The notes below the pieces were generated by a model, which had not been told where the DNA came from, made no database searches, and saw nothing but the letters and a program-made list of their open reading frames with translations. A program made the translations under genes and the position numbers. Of a stretch of 9,915 nucleotides of DNA, positions 1 to 6,423 are shown piece by piece (the stretch's first letter is position 1; the number at the start of each line of letters is the position of its first letter). Source of the DNA: Chitinophagaceae bacterium (lineage in GTDB: Bacteria; Bacteroidota; Bacteroidia; Chitinophagales; Chitinophagaceae); assembly GCA_003167015.1 (NCBI GenBank), contig PMUF01000292.1:21095-31009 (forward strand), given 5' to 3'.

Positions 1-50
1 TTATACAATTCAAACAACATGTGCTAATATCATCGGGATCCGCGCTTTTT

Positions 51-1214
51 TCATTTTTCCTCCTCTACCAGCTTTTCAACGTTTTCATTGAAATTCATTC
101 GATTGATTCCCGCAATCCTGTCTAAAGCTGCAAAATAGTTATCATTCCCGGGCTGGCTTTTGCCACAGGCGAGAAATTCCATCACGGCGTCAAACCCCTT
201 TTCCTTTTCGATCTTTTGGACCAGCAACGCATCGATCACATAAGCGACATAGAGATGATATTGCTGGCTGGAACCAAAGTTCTTATTCTCATTAAAGGCC
301 GCCAGCCAATCCTTGTTGTCGCCCATATAGGCCTTGAACTGTTTGAATATCTCTTCCCAGCTGAATCCCCAGCTGCCGGCGTACAGGTAGGCACAGCCTT
401 CATCGATAGGCTTGTTGATGGCGCTGACCGGTATCACCTGGTGGAGCCTGTCATGCCACAGGTCATGCAGATCGAAGACTGCGGGATCGGTATTGCTCCT
501 TCCGACGATATCCAGGAATGTATTGTCGGCGAAAGCCGTCAGGTCATCCGCGGCTACTCCGTTATAATCCAGCTTATACATGACGCCCAATAGCTCTAGC
601 GCCTCCTGGAAGGTATTACAGCAATAGAACTGCGTAGTGTAGTCCGGCGCATGGAGTTTTTTATCGAACTCTTCGGCCTTCTTCAAATAGGCATTCAATG
701 CCGGCTCGTCGGGCGGGATGGTATAATGAAAAATGAAATGACCCGCCCTCTTTGTGTGCCAGGCTGCTGTATTCCGGCGCAAAGGCGATCTGAAAGAATA
801 CTGATCCCCCTGCTGAAAAGCGATCAGCTTGAAGCTTGCCCTGACAACAGGGGTATCCCTAACGATGGCCAGATAAGTAAACTGAACGAAATAGTCGGCG
901 CTATCCAAAGGATCTACATTGGACAGATAACATTTGTAAAAAAATTCCTTACCGGCTCCTGCATTCCCCATCCCTCTTATTTCATCCAGCAGGGCCGATG
1001 TCTCAGGGAGATACCCTGCCTGTATAAATGCATTATCCTTATCCGGCCCGGAAGCCTGAGCCAGGAAGCCATCGAGGGAGTTGATCAGTCTTGCACTTTG
1101 CACGGAGTCGGCAGGGAGCCGAATATATTTGGGCACTATCACCGGTTGGGTCTGGCCAAAACAAACGATAGAAAACATCAGACCTAGTGCGGTTGGCGAT
1201 AGCAGCTTTGACAT
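51..1214 (-). CDS. Conserved secreted protein of unknown function with a gluzincin-like HDxxH...E site
   Basis: I do not recognise a named family. The 387-residue product starts with a short basic end and a hydrophobic stretch (about residues 9-19) ending in FGQ, a typical Bacteroidota signal peptide. The Cys at 18 is not in a proper lipobox, so the mature protein is probably periplasmic or secreted rather than a lipoprotein. The C-terminal half holds H250-D-L-W-H254 followed by D271-E272-G-C-A-Y, with E272 18 positions after the second His. This resembles the HExxH plus distant Glu zinc site of gluzincin metallopeptidases (M1/M61-like), except that the general-base Glu is Asp. A Cys pair (C198-C199) and many aromatics suggest a folded extracytoplasmic domain. 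The ATG at 1214 is chosen because it places the signal peptide at the N-terminus. No Shine-Dalgarno sequence is visible. It is transcribed away from the permease gene at 1431. The reading frame is secure; the protease link is only inference. Confidence 0.85.
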   Translation of the reverse strand: MSKLLSPTALGLMFSIVCFGQTQPVIVPKYIRLPADSVQSARLINSLDGFLAQASGPDKDNAFIQAGYLPETSALLDEIRGMGNAGAGKEFFYKCYLSNVDPLDSADYFVQFTYLAIVRDTPVVRASFKLIAFQQGDQYSFRSPLRRNTAAWHTKRAGHFIFHYTIPPDEPALNAYLKKAEEFDKKLHAPDYTTQFYCCNTFQEALELLGVMYKLDYNGVAADDLTAFADNTFLDIVGRSNTDPAVFDLHDLWHDRLHQVIPVSAINKPIDEGCAYLYAGSWGFSWEEIFKQFKAYMGDNKDWLAAFNENKNFGSSQQYHLYVAYVIDALLVQKIEKEKGFDAVMEFLACGKSQPGNDNYFAALDRIAGINRMNFNENVEKLVEEEK

Positions 1215-1430
1215 ATGGATGGTTTAGCGGGACGAACTTACAGAATATTGCCGATATCCGGGCAGATGCGCATCCGGCAGGCAGGTGCCGGGGACGGCGC
1301 GTATCGGGCGGGTTTGACCCGTCAGCGGACGGCGGTTGTAATGAAAGCGGACAGCCGGCGGAAGGGGGGCATTTAAAGCGGCTGAATGTGAATGGCTTGT
1401 GAAATGGCATATAAATAGCGGGGTTTGAGT
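1215..1430. promoter_or_regulatory. Divergent intergenic region between the secreted protein and the permease
   Basis: These 216 bp separate two divergent start codons and so should hold both promoters. No convincing Bacteroidota promoter (TTTG with TAnnTTTG about 20 bp later) was found for either gene. Seen directly: a 6-bp perfect inverted repeat CCGGCA/TGCCGG at 1274-1279 and 1286-1291 with a 6-nt loop; a 5-bp inverted repeat CGGGT/ACCCG at 1309-1313 and 1317-1321; and the hexamer GCGGAC at 1325-1330 and again at 1347-1352, 22 bp apart. These may be chance in a G+C-rich spacer. No conserved small ORF is apparent. Confidence 0.4.
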
Positions 1431-3833
1431 ATGCTCAAAAGCTATCTCACCATTGCCTGGCGCAACCTCGCCAAAAACCGGCTGTATAGCCTGGTGAACA
1501 TAGGCGGCCTGACGATCGGCATTGCCTGCTGTATCCTGATCGGTCTCTACCTCGCGAATGAATTGAGCTACGACCGGTTCCATCAAAATGCCGGCCGCAT
1601 TGTAAGGGCAACGACGGAATTTACTACGAATGGCACTGTCAGCCAGGTCGGCCAGACAGGCTCGATGTGCGGACCGCGACTGGCTGCCGCCTTCCCCCAA
1701 ATTGAAGCTTTTTGCCGCTTCCAGAACTTCCAGCCTTATGTCGTCCGGTACGGGGACAAGACCTTTGTCGAACCACGATTCCTGTTTGCGGACTCTTCCT
1801 TTTTCAGGATATTCAGCTTTCCGCTGATAGAAGGGGATGCCCGGACCGCCCTGACTGCGCCGCATACCATCGTCATCAGCCGCTCGATGGAAAAAAAATA
1901 TTTCGGTGAAGGTCAGGGGCTGGGCAAAGTATTACGGGTAGGCGGCACCACGGATTATGAAGTAACCGGGGTGGCGCAGGATGCACCGGCCAATTCTCAG
2001 ATCCGGTTCAACTTCCTGGCTTCCTATACCAGCCTTCCCAATGCCAATCAGCCAACATGGTCGATCGAGATCTATACCACTTATTTCCTGCTGCGCGATC
2101 CGAATGACCGGGTCGGACTCGAACGAGCCATCAGGACGTATATGGGGAATCAAAAAGACGCAGACATGGCGTCCGGCGACTATCTCACCTACCATCTCGA
2201 ACCACTGACACGGGTGCACCTCTATTCTTCGCTGGAAGGTCTGGAGCCGAATGGCAACATCACCTACATCTATATCCTCGGCGCCATCGCGCTGCTGATA
2301 CTGAGTATTGCATCCGTCAACTACACCAATCTGGCAACTGCGCAGTCGGTCCGCCGGGTACCGGAAATAGGTATCCGCAAGGTGCTGGGCTCCAGCCAGC
2401 GCCAGCTGTTCGGTCAGTTTATCGGCGAATCGCTGCTGCTGAACCTGATCGCTTTTATCTTTGCCATCTGGGCCGCCATCCTGCTGCTGCCGGTCTTTGA
2501 CCGCCTGGTAGAAAGGCCACTGGGTATCGGCGAGCTTGGGCATCCTCAGGTCATCGCCGGGATGATTTTGTTGTATCTGCTGATCAGCCTGGCCGCGGGC
2601 GCCTACCCCTCCCTGCTGCTGTCGAAGCTGCAGCTAATGAAAATACTCAAGACGGGTTTTTCCTTTTCCGGAAGGACAGGCATGCTGAGGCAATCGCTGA
2701 TCGTTTTCCAGTTTATGATCTCGATGTTCCTGATCATCTCCACGGTGATCATTTTCCGGCAGCTGTCCTATATCCAGCACAAGAATCTGGGTTATGACAA
2801 GGATCATCTGATCGTATTGCCGGTAGACGGAGTTATGCGAGCCAACTATCAGCCGATCAGGGATGCCTTGCAGCGTGTGCCGGGTGTGCTGGCAGTCACC
2901 TGCGGCGCCGAGGAGACGACGTATATCCACTGGGATGATGAGATCACCACGACTGCCGATCCGGCGGCCACGAGAATGTATGTGAATGCTGCGCCGACTG
3001 ACATCAATTTTGTGCGGGCTATGGGCGTTCAGCTCGTGGCAGGCAGCGACTTCACCCTATCCGACTGGCAGCTGGCGGACAGCGCGACCAATCCATTGGA
3101 CCCGCATACATCTTATATGCTGAATGAGTCGGCCGTGCGGGCGCTGGGGTGGACGCCGGACAAGGCGATCGGCAGGGTTCTGTACCGAAGCGGCGTCAAG
3201 GGGGTCGTGAAGGCGGTGGTCAGAGACTTTCATTATGCTTCTTTGCATCAGGCCATCGGGCCGCTGGTGATATTTCTTGATGCGCGTTATGCACATATCT
3301 ATCAAACCTTCGTCAGGATCAGGGGACAGGACCTGCCTGCCACGCTTCGCAACCTGGCGTCAACATGGAAGGAAATGGTGCCGCACCGCCCTTTCCAATA
3401 TCATTTCCTGGATGAATCTTATAACGTCATTTATCATACGGAGCAACAGACGGCGAGGATATTCACCACCTTTTCAGGTCTGGCAATCCTATTGGCCTGC
3501 CTGGGTCTGTTTGCGCTGGCTGCCTACAGTACGGTCCAGCGCGCCAAAGAGATCGGCATCCGGAAGGTGCTTGGTGCAGGGGTCATGCAGATCGTGCTGC
3601 TGATCTCCGGCGACTTTGTCAGGCTGGTGGCGCTTGCTTCGCTGATCGCCTTCCCTATCGCCTGGCTGACGATGAGCAGCTGGCTGCAGCATTTCGCCTA
3701 TCGTATCGGTATCAGCTGGTGGATATTCCTTATCGCCGCCGGAGTCACCGTTGCGGTCGCCCTGCTGACAATCAGCTACCAGGCCATCAAAGCTGCGCTG
3801 GCCAACCCGGTCAGGAGCTTAAGAGCCGACTAG
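1431..3833 (+). CDS. ABC transporter permease, two FtsX modules with MacB-like periplasmic domains
   Basis: This is an inner-membrane permease of the FtsX/MacB type. Members work with a cytoplasmic ATPase to move lipoproteins, peptides or drugs, or to transmit mechanical force across the envelope; the substrate cannot be read from sequence. Counting from the ATG at 1431 gives 800 residues. TM1 is at about 21-42, followed by a MacB-like periplasmic domain to about 275, then three TMs at about 277-298, 333-354 and 374-397. The pattern repeats with a TM at about 420-444, a second periplasmic domain to about 675, and three TMs at about 678-700, 728-748 and 761-781. Each module has the cytoplasmic coupling signature EIGIRKVLG (after R-V-P near 312, after R-A-K near 706). 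The ATG fits the family start MLK-Y-L-IAWRNL better than the in-frame TTG at 1425. A GGGG at 1420-1423 is the only possible ribosome-binding site. No ATPase gene adjoins it. It ends 20 bp before the convergent thioesterase gene. Confidence 0.93.
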   Translation: MLKSYLTIAWRNLAKNRLYSLVNIGGLTIGIACCILIGLYLANELSYDRFHQNAGRIVRATTEFTTNGTVSQVGQTGSMCGPRLAAAFPQIEAFCRFQNFQPYVVRYGDKTFVEPRFLFADSSFFRIFSFPLIEGDARTALTAPHTIVISRSMEKKYFGEGQGLGKVLRVGGTTDYEVTGVAQDAPANSQIRFNFLASYTSLPNANQPTWSIEIYTTYFLLRDPNDRVGLERAIRTYMGNQKDADMASGDYLTYHLEPLTRVHLYSSLEGLEPNGNITYIYILGAIALLILSIASVNYTNLATAQSVRRVPEIGIRKVLGSSQRQLFGQFIGESLLLNLIAFIFAIWAAILLLPVFDRLVERPLGIGELGHPQVIAGMILLYLLISLAAGAYPSLLLSKLQLMKILKTGFSFSGRTGMLRQSLIVFQFMISMFLIISTVIIFRQLSYIQHKNLGYDKDHLIVLPVDGVMRANYQPIRDALQRVPGVLAVTCGAEETTYIHWDDEITTTADPAATRMYVNAAPTDINFVRAMGVQLVAGSDFTLSDWQLADSATNPLDPHTSYMLNESAVRALGWTPDKAIGRVLYRSGVKGVVKAVVRDFHYASLHQAIGPLVIFLDARYAHIYQTFVRIRGQDLPATLRNLASTWKEMVPHRPFQYHFLDESYNVIYHTEQQTARIFTTFSGLAILLACLGLFALAAYSTVQRAKEIGIRKVLGAGVMQIVLLISGDFVRLVALASLIAFPIAWLTMSSWLQHFAYRIGISWWIFLIAAGVTVAVALLTISYQAIKAALANPVRSLRAD

Positions 3834-3853
3834 ATGCCTTCGCTTTGGTCTCC

Positions 3854-4324
3854 CTACCGGCGCAGGCTTTCTGCCCGTACATTCAATCCTTTTTCGAGAT
3901 CGATCCCATGTACCAGCGCCTGGTCAATAAATTCCCGGAACTCCGGTGGATGGGCCGACTTCTTCCCTGTACGGGGATCTATCCGCGTGAATTTGGTCCA
4001 GAGGATCGCTTTCAGTTGCCGGGCCCCGTCGAACATCAGCATCTCGACCTGCAGCCAGGTATCGCCCCAGCCAATCAGGGCGGACTGAATGCCGACGGAT
4101 TCGTTGTAGGTCGCCGGCCGGAGATATCGGATCTCATGCTGGGTAACGACAAAGGCGATATCCTGCTGTGCCCATTCCTTCAGATCGATGTTATAATGTT
4201 CTTTCAGGTGGTCTTCCCTGGCATTGAGGAAATAATCGATATACTTGCTGTTATTCAGATGACCTAAAGGATCACAGTCGTTAAAACGGACGGTATAGAA
4301 GGAGATGGGCGTCTTTTCCATCAT
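3854..4324 (-). CDS. Acyl-CoA thioesterase, hot-dog fold (4HBT/YbgC type)
   Basis: Predicted cytoplasmic thioesterase that hydrolyses an acyl-CoA (or acyl-ACP) to the free acid and thiol; the natural substrate is unknown. The 156-residue length is normal for single-domain hot-dog enzymes, which act as dimers or tetramers. The N-terminal signature V-R-F-N-D-C-D-P-L-G-H-L-N-N at residues 12-25, followed by Y28 and Y31, matches the 4HBT active-site loop. D18 aligns with the catalytic Asp of 4-hydroxybenzoyl-CoA thioesterase. The later hot-dog strands are visible around 57-115. The gene starts with two consecutive ATGs (4324 and 4321); either could be used. The start codon lies 35 bp from that of the divergent VIT-like gene, so promoters overlap. 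It converges on the permease gene with a 20-bp gap that shows no clear terminator hairpin. The family call is firm. Confidence 0.92.
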   Translation of the reverse strand: MMEKTPISFYTVRFNDCDPLGHLNNSKYIDYFLNAREDHLKEHYNIDLKEWAQQDIAFVVTQHEIRYLRPATYNESVGIQSALIGWGDTWLQVEMLMFDGARQLKAILWTKFTRIDPRTGKKSAHPPEFREFIDQALVHGIDLEKGLNVRAESLRR

Positions 4325-4359
4325 TAAATTATTTATATTGGTCCTGCAAATATATACTT
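4325..4359. promoter_or_regulatory. Compact divergent promoter region with back-to-back -7 boxes
   Basis: Only 35 A+T-rich bases separate the two divergent start codons. On the minus strand, positions 4354-4347 read TATATTTG, a full match to the Bacteroidota -7 consensus TAnnTTTG, 23 bases before the thioesterase start codon. No TTTG -33 box lies at the usual distance, which would fall within the VIT gene. On the plus strand TATATTGG at 4334-4341 is a near match for the VIT gene, with only a T-run (4314-4317) upstream. Both transcripts would have very short 5' leaders, and polymerases could not occupy both sites freely. The assignment rests on consensus matching only. Confidence 0.4.
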
Positions 4360-4851
4360 ATGGCTAATACCACCACTACCGATGACCGGCGCGATCTTGT
4401 ACTACATATCATTCAACCGGGGCTGGAAGGCCTGATGGACGGGTCCGTTTCGTCGCTGGCGCCGCTCTTCGCCGCTGCTCTTTCGACGAAGAACAATCAT
4501 ACCACCTTCTTAGTGGGCCTTGCCGTGGCAGTCGGGGCCGGGATCAGCATGGCTTTCTCGGAAGCATTGTCCGATGATGGCAAGCTCAGCGGACGAGGCA
4601 ATCCCATCACAAGAGGTCTCGCCTGCGGCTTGATGACCTTTGTCGGAGCTATCGGCCATACCCTACCCTTTCTCCTGACCTCTTATCGTGCGGCGATGAC
4701 GGTGGCCGTAATTGTGGTCGTTGTCGAACTGTTGGTGATAGCATGGGTCCGGAAACGGTATATGAACACTCCTCTGGGGAAAGCCGTCCTGCAGATCGTA
4801 GTGGGTGGGGCCGTCGTTTTCCTGGCAGGAATCCTGATCGGGCAGAGTTGA
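4360..4851 (+). CDS. VIT/CCC1-type membrane protein (predicted iron or manganese transporter), minimal form
   Basis: A 163-residue membrane protein resembling the VIT domain that forms the C-terminal part of MbfA-type (ferritin-like plus VIT) iron exporters and, more distantly, vacuolar iron transporters. Five membrane segments are visible at about residues 25-42, 49-69, 85-106, 111-131 and 140-160, as in VIT1. Conserved points are G24-L-M-D27-G-S in TM1, M64 and E68 in the G-I-S-M-A-F-S-E segment of TM2, and a G-H-T-L-P-F motif at 99-104. D27 and M64 sit where plant VIT1 has ion-path Asp and Met residues. The loop between TM2 and TM3 is only about 15 residues, so the helical metal-binding domain of VIT1 is absent, and so is the ferritin-like N-terminal domain of MbfA. 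The likely role is metal efflux from the cytoplasm, probably as a dimer. Family membership is fairly sure; metal and direction are inferred. Confidence 0.82.
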   Translation: MANTTTTDDRRDLVLHIIQPGLEGLMDGSVSSLAPLFAAALSTKNNHTTFLVGLAVAVGAGISMAFSEALSDDGKLSGRGNPITRGLACGLMTFVGAIGHTLPFLLTSYRAAMTVAVIVVVVELLVIAWVRKRYMNTPLGKAVLQIVVGGAVVFLAGILIGQS

Positions 4852-4873
4852 GGATGTTGATCCAGAACAACAA

Positions 4874-4905
4874 TTTGGCCCGTTTGCTCAAAAACAATAA
4901 ATTTA
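4874..4905 (+). promoter_or_regulatory. Candidate promoter upstream of the terminator
   Basis: TTTG at 4874-4877 and TAAATTTA at 4898-4905 are separated by 20 bp, matching the spacing of Bacteroidota housekeeping promoters (TTTG, TAnnTTTG); the last -7 base is A instead of G. A second TTTG at 4883-4886 pairs less well with TAATTTAG at 4909-4916 (22-bp gap). A start near 4912 would give an RNA of about 60 nt ending at the hairpin at 4947-4973. The consensus is short and this may be chance. Confidence 0.3.
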
Positions 4906-4946
4906 GGCTAATTTAGAGACCTTCAGTTCACATGAGAAAATTTTAT

Positions 4947-4973
4947 AGCCCGGCAGTGCCGGGCTCTTTTTTT
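4947..4973 (+). terminator. Intrinsic (Rho-independent) terminator
   Basis: A perfect 8-bp G+C-rich stem (AGCCCGGC at 4947-4954 with GCCGGGCT at 4958-4965) closes a 3-nt loop. After one C comes a run of seven T (4967-4973). This is a textbook plus-strand terminator. It lies 96 bp after the VIT-gene stop codon and 63 bp before the fecR-type start, so it separates the two transcription units. The minus strand lacks a clean T-run after the stem, so it is not clearly bidirectional. Confidence 0.88.
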
Positions 4974-5035
4974 GAACTTTTTTCGCCCTCCTTTGGTACA
5001 TCCGGACCAGTTTGCCTGTCTATACCCTCAGACTT

Positions 5036-6151
5036 ATGCAGGACAACAGCGCTCTTGAAGAACACTTTTGGCTATTAGTTTCCCTGAAGCTTTCCGGCGA
5101 AGCGCATCCGGATGAACTGGCGGAACTGGACAGTCTCCTTGGCCAACATCCCGAATGGGGGTTGCGGATGGAGTTATTTGCCAATATCTGGAACAGCCGG
5201 ACACAGGGCAAAACGGGTCGGGACAACTTCAGCCGGCATTCGCAGCGGCTCAGTCATCACCTGGCGTCACCGGTGCTGCAGTATGAGCAGGTTCCGGCTG
5301 GCAAAGACGTTGACCCTGCCACTTCTTCGCACCACCGTATCCGGCGAATTCGTATGGCCGTTGCAGCCTCACTGATGGGCGCCTGCGCTCTGATCTGTCT
5401 CTACACCCTTCACCGGCACTCCGGGACGGGCGGCGGCTATAACACCGTCAGTACCCGGCCTGGCTCCCGGTCGAAGATCCAGCTGCCCGACGGCACGGTC
5501 GTATGGCTCAACGCCGACAGCCGCCTGGCCTATAACGTCAGCGGGCCGGGCCTCAACCGGGAAGTACAACTGACGGGCGAGGCTTATTTCGACGTCGCCA
5601 AAGACAAAGACCATCCCTTCCTCATTCACACTCCGACAATCGACCTCCGGGTGCTGGGTACAACTTTTGATATCCGATCATATGGCAATGAGCATAATAC
5701 AGAAGCCAGTCTCTTTCAAGGCTCTGTAGAAGTCATGCTGCACAACAATCCCGACAAGAAGATCGTCCTGCAGCCCAATGAAAAGCTCATCGTACACAAT
5801 GACGAAATGACTGTCTCCGGTATCAAGGTGCGGCCCGCAACGGACGACACGCCGGATGAGCCGCTGATGACCGTAGGAAAGGTCCACTTCCAGCAAAAAG
5901 ACAGCAGCTATATGGAGACGCTATGGATGAAAAATCAGCTGGCCTTCGACAACCGCACGCTGGAAGAGGTGGCCCTCCAGATCGAGCGCTGGTATGGCGT
6001 TCAGGTGACAGTGACCGATCCGCAAATGCTGAGCACCCGCTATAGCGGGGTCTTCGAGGATGAAAACCTGCAACAGGTGATGGAGGCTTTACGACTGACC
6101 GGCAATTTCAATTATACCATCAGGAAGAAGGAAGTGATCATTACCCCATGA
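5036..6151 (+). CDS. FecR-family anti-sigma factor (periplasmic sensor, DUF4974 C-terminus)
   Basis: An inner-membrane regulator that binds an ECF sigma factor in the cytoplasm and receives a signal from a TonB-dependent receptor in the periplasm. From the ATG at 5036 it has 371 residues, a normal size. The cytoplasmic N-terminus holds the sigma-binding region (about 5-60, with L-V-S-L-K-L-S-G-E-A). One membrane segment follows at about 105-125 after basic residues. The FecR domain spans about 138-240 with the typical S-K-I-Q-L-P-D-G-T-V-V-W-L-N, G-E-A-Y-F-D-V and L-G-T-T-F-D-I stretches. The DUF4974 domain occupies about 300-371 (A-F-D-N-R-T-L-E-E-V). An in-frame TTG at 5012 would add eight residues, but the ATG fits the family better. 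No Shine-Dalgarno sequence is seen. The receptor gene follows after 301 bp. The usual ECF sigma factor gene immediately upstream is missing; a terminator and a VIT-type gene lie there instead. Confidence 0.95.
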   Translation: MQDNSALEEHFWLLVSLKLSGEAHPDELAELDSLLGQHPEWGLRMELFANIWNSRTQGKTGRDNFSRHSQRLSHHLASPVLQYEQVPAGKDVDPATSSHHRIRRIRMAVAASLMGACALICLYTLHRHSGTGGGYNTVSTRPGSRSKIQLPDGTVVWLNADSRLAYNVSGPGLNREVQLTGEAYFDVAKDKDHPFLIHTPTIDLRVLGTTFDIRSYGNEHNTEASLFQGSVEVMLHNNPDKKIVLQPNEKLIVHNDEMTVSGIKVRPATDDTPDEPLMTVGKVHFQQKDSSYMETLWMKNQLAFDNRTLEEVALQIERWYGVQVTVTDPQMLSTRYSGVFEDENLQQVMEALRLTGNFNYTIRKKEVIITP

Positions 6152-6299
6152 TATGTCTTGTCCCCTGAGGGACCACCGAAAGCGAATTAACGATTGTAAA
6201 CAAAACCAAAATAGCCGCATGATGAAAAAAGCAACCTGAATTTACCCACCAAAGGCGGCCTACGGCCGACTCGACCGACAGGTCGGACATTAGCCGTTT

Positions 6300-6339
6300 G
6301 CGTGAATGGGCTTAATTTCCAGAGAAGCCCAATTCACGC
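6300..6339. repeat. Long imperfect inverted repeat
   Basis: GCGTGAATGGGCTT at 6300-6313 faces AAGCCCAATTCACGC at 6325-6339 across an 11-nt loop. The arms are complementary over 14 pairs except for one extra T or A in the right arm, making a single-base bulge. This is the strongest secondary structure in the spacer. There is no following T-run on the plus strand, although an A-rich stretch follows (6340-6355). It could be an RNA stem in the receptor leader, a dyad operator or an intergenic repeat element; the window alone does not decide. Confidence 0.6.
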
Positions 6340-6401
6340 ACAAAATGTAAAAAGAAGGCGGAGAATGATTGCAGCATCCCCCGCCCGATAAAGACAGACA
6401 C

Positions 6402-6423
6402 GATTGCCCCTCCCGGGGCGATC
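6402..6423 (+). promoter_or_regulatory. Hairpin just upstream of the receptor start codon
   Basis: GATTGCCCC at 6402-6410 pairs with GGGGCGATC at 6415-6423 (nine pairs, one G-T wobble) around a TCCC loop. It ends 29 bases before the ATG at 6453 and has no T-run after it. If transcribed it would fold in the 5' leader of the receptor mRNA, where it could affect stability or translation. Function is inferred from position only. Confidence 0.45.

Noticed and set aside
1..20. A possible minus-strand start codon at 20 (M-L-F-E-L-Y, running off the left edge), 31 bases after the secreted-protein stop codon.
   Set aside because: Six codons are too few to support a gene, and no ribosome-binding site or signal is visible.
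216..1187. Plus-strand ORFs of 125 and 178 residues opposite the secreted-protein gene.
   Set aside because: They lie antisense inside a frame with a signal peptide and a plausible zinc motif, and they show no recognisable domain. They are shadow frames.
1425..1430. TTG at 1425 as the permease start codon.
   Set aside because: The ATG two codons later gives the usual family N-terminus and is a stronger start codon.
3719..4267. A 182-residue plus-strand ORF overlapping the permease end and the thioesterase gene.
   Set aside because: It is antisense to a thioesterase with a clear active-site motif and overlaps the permease C-terminus out of frame.
4932..5078. A 48-codon ORF from an ATG in front of the terminator into the FecR-type gene.
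   Set aside because: It reads straight through the terminator hairpin and its T-run, overlaps the next gene out of frame and has no recognisable composition. Most likely chance.
6219..6239. A six-codon reading M-M-K-K-A-T in the fecR-susC spacer, considered as a leader peptide or a remnant gene start.
   Set aside because: Too short, lacks a ribosome-binding site, and the downstream sequence does not continue as a signal peptide in any frame I checked.
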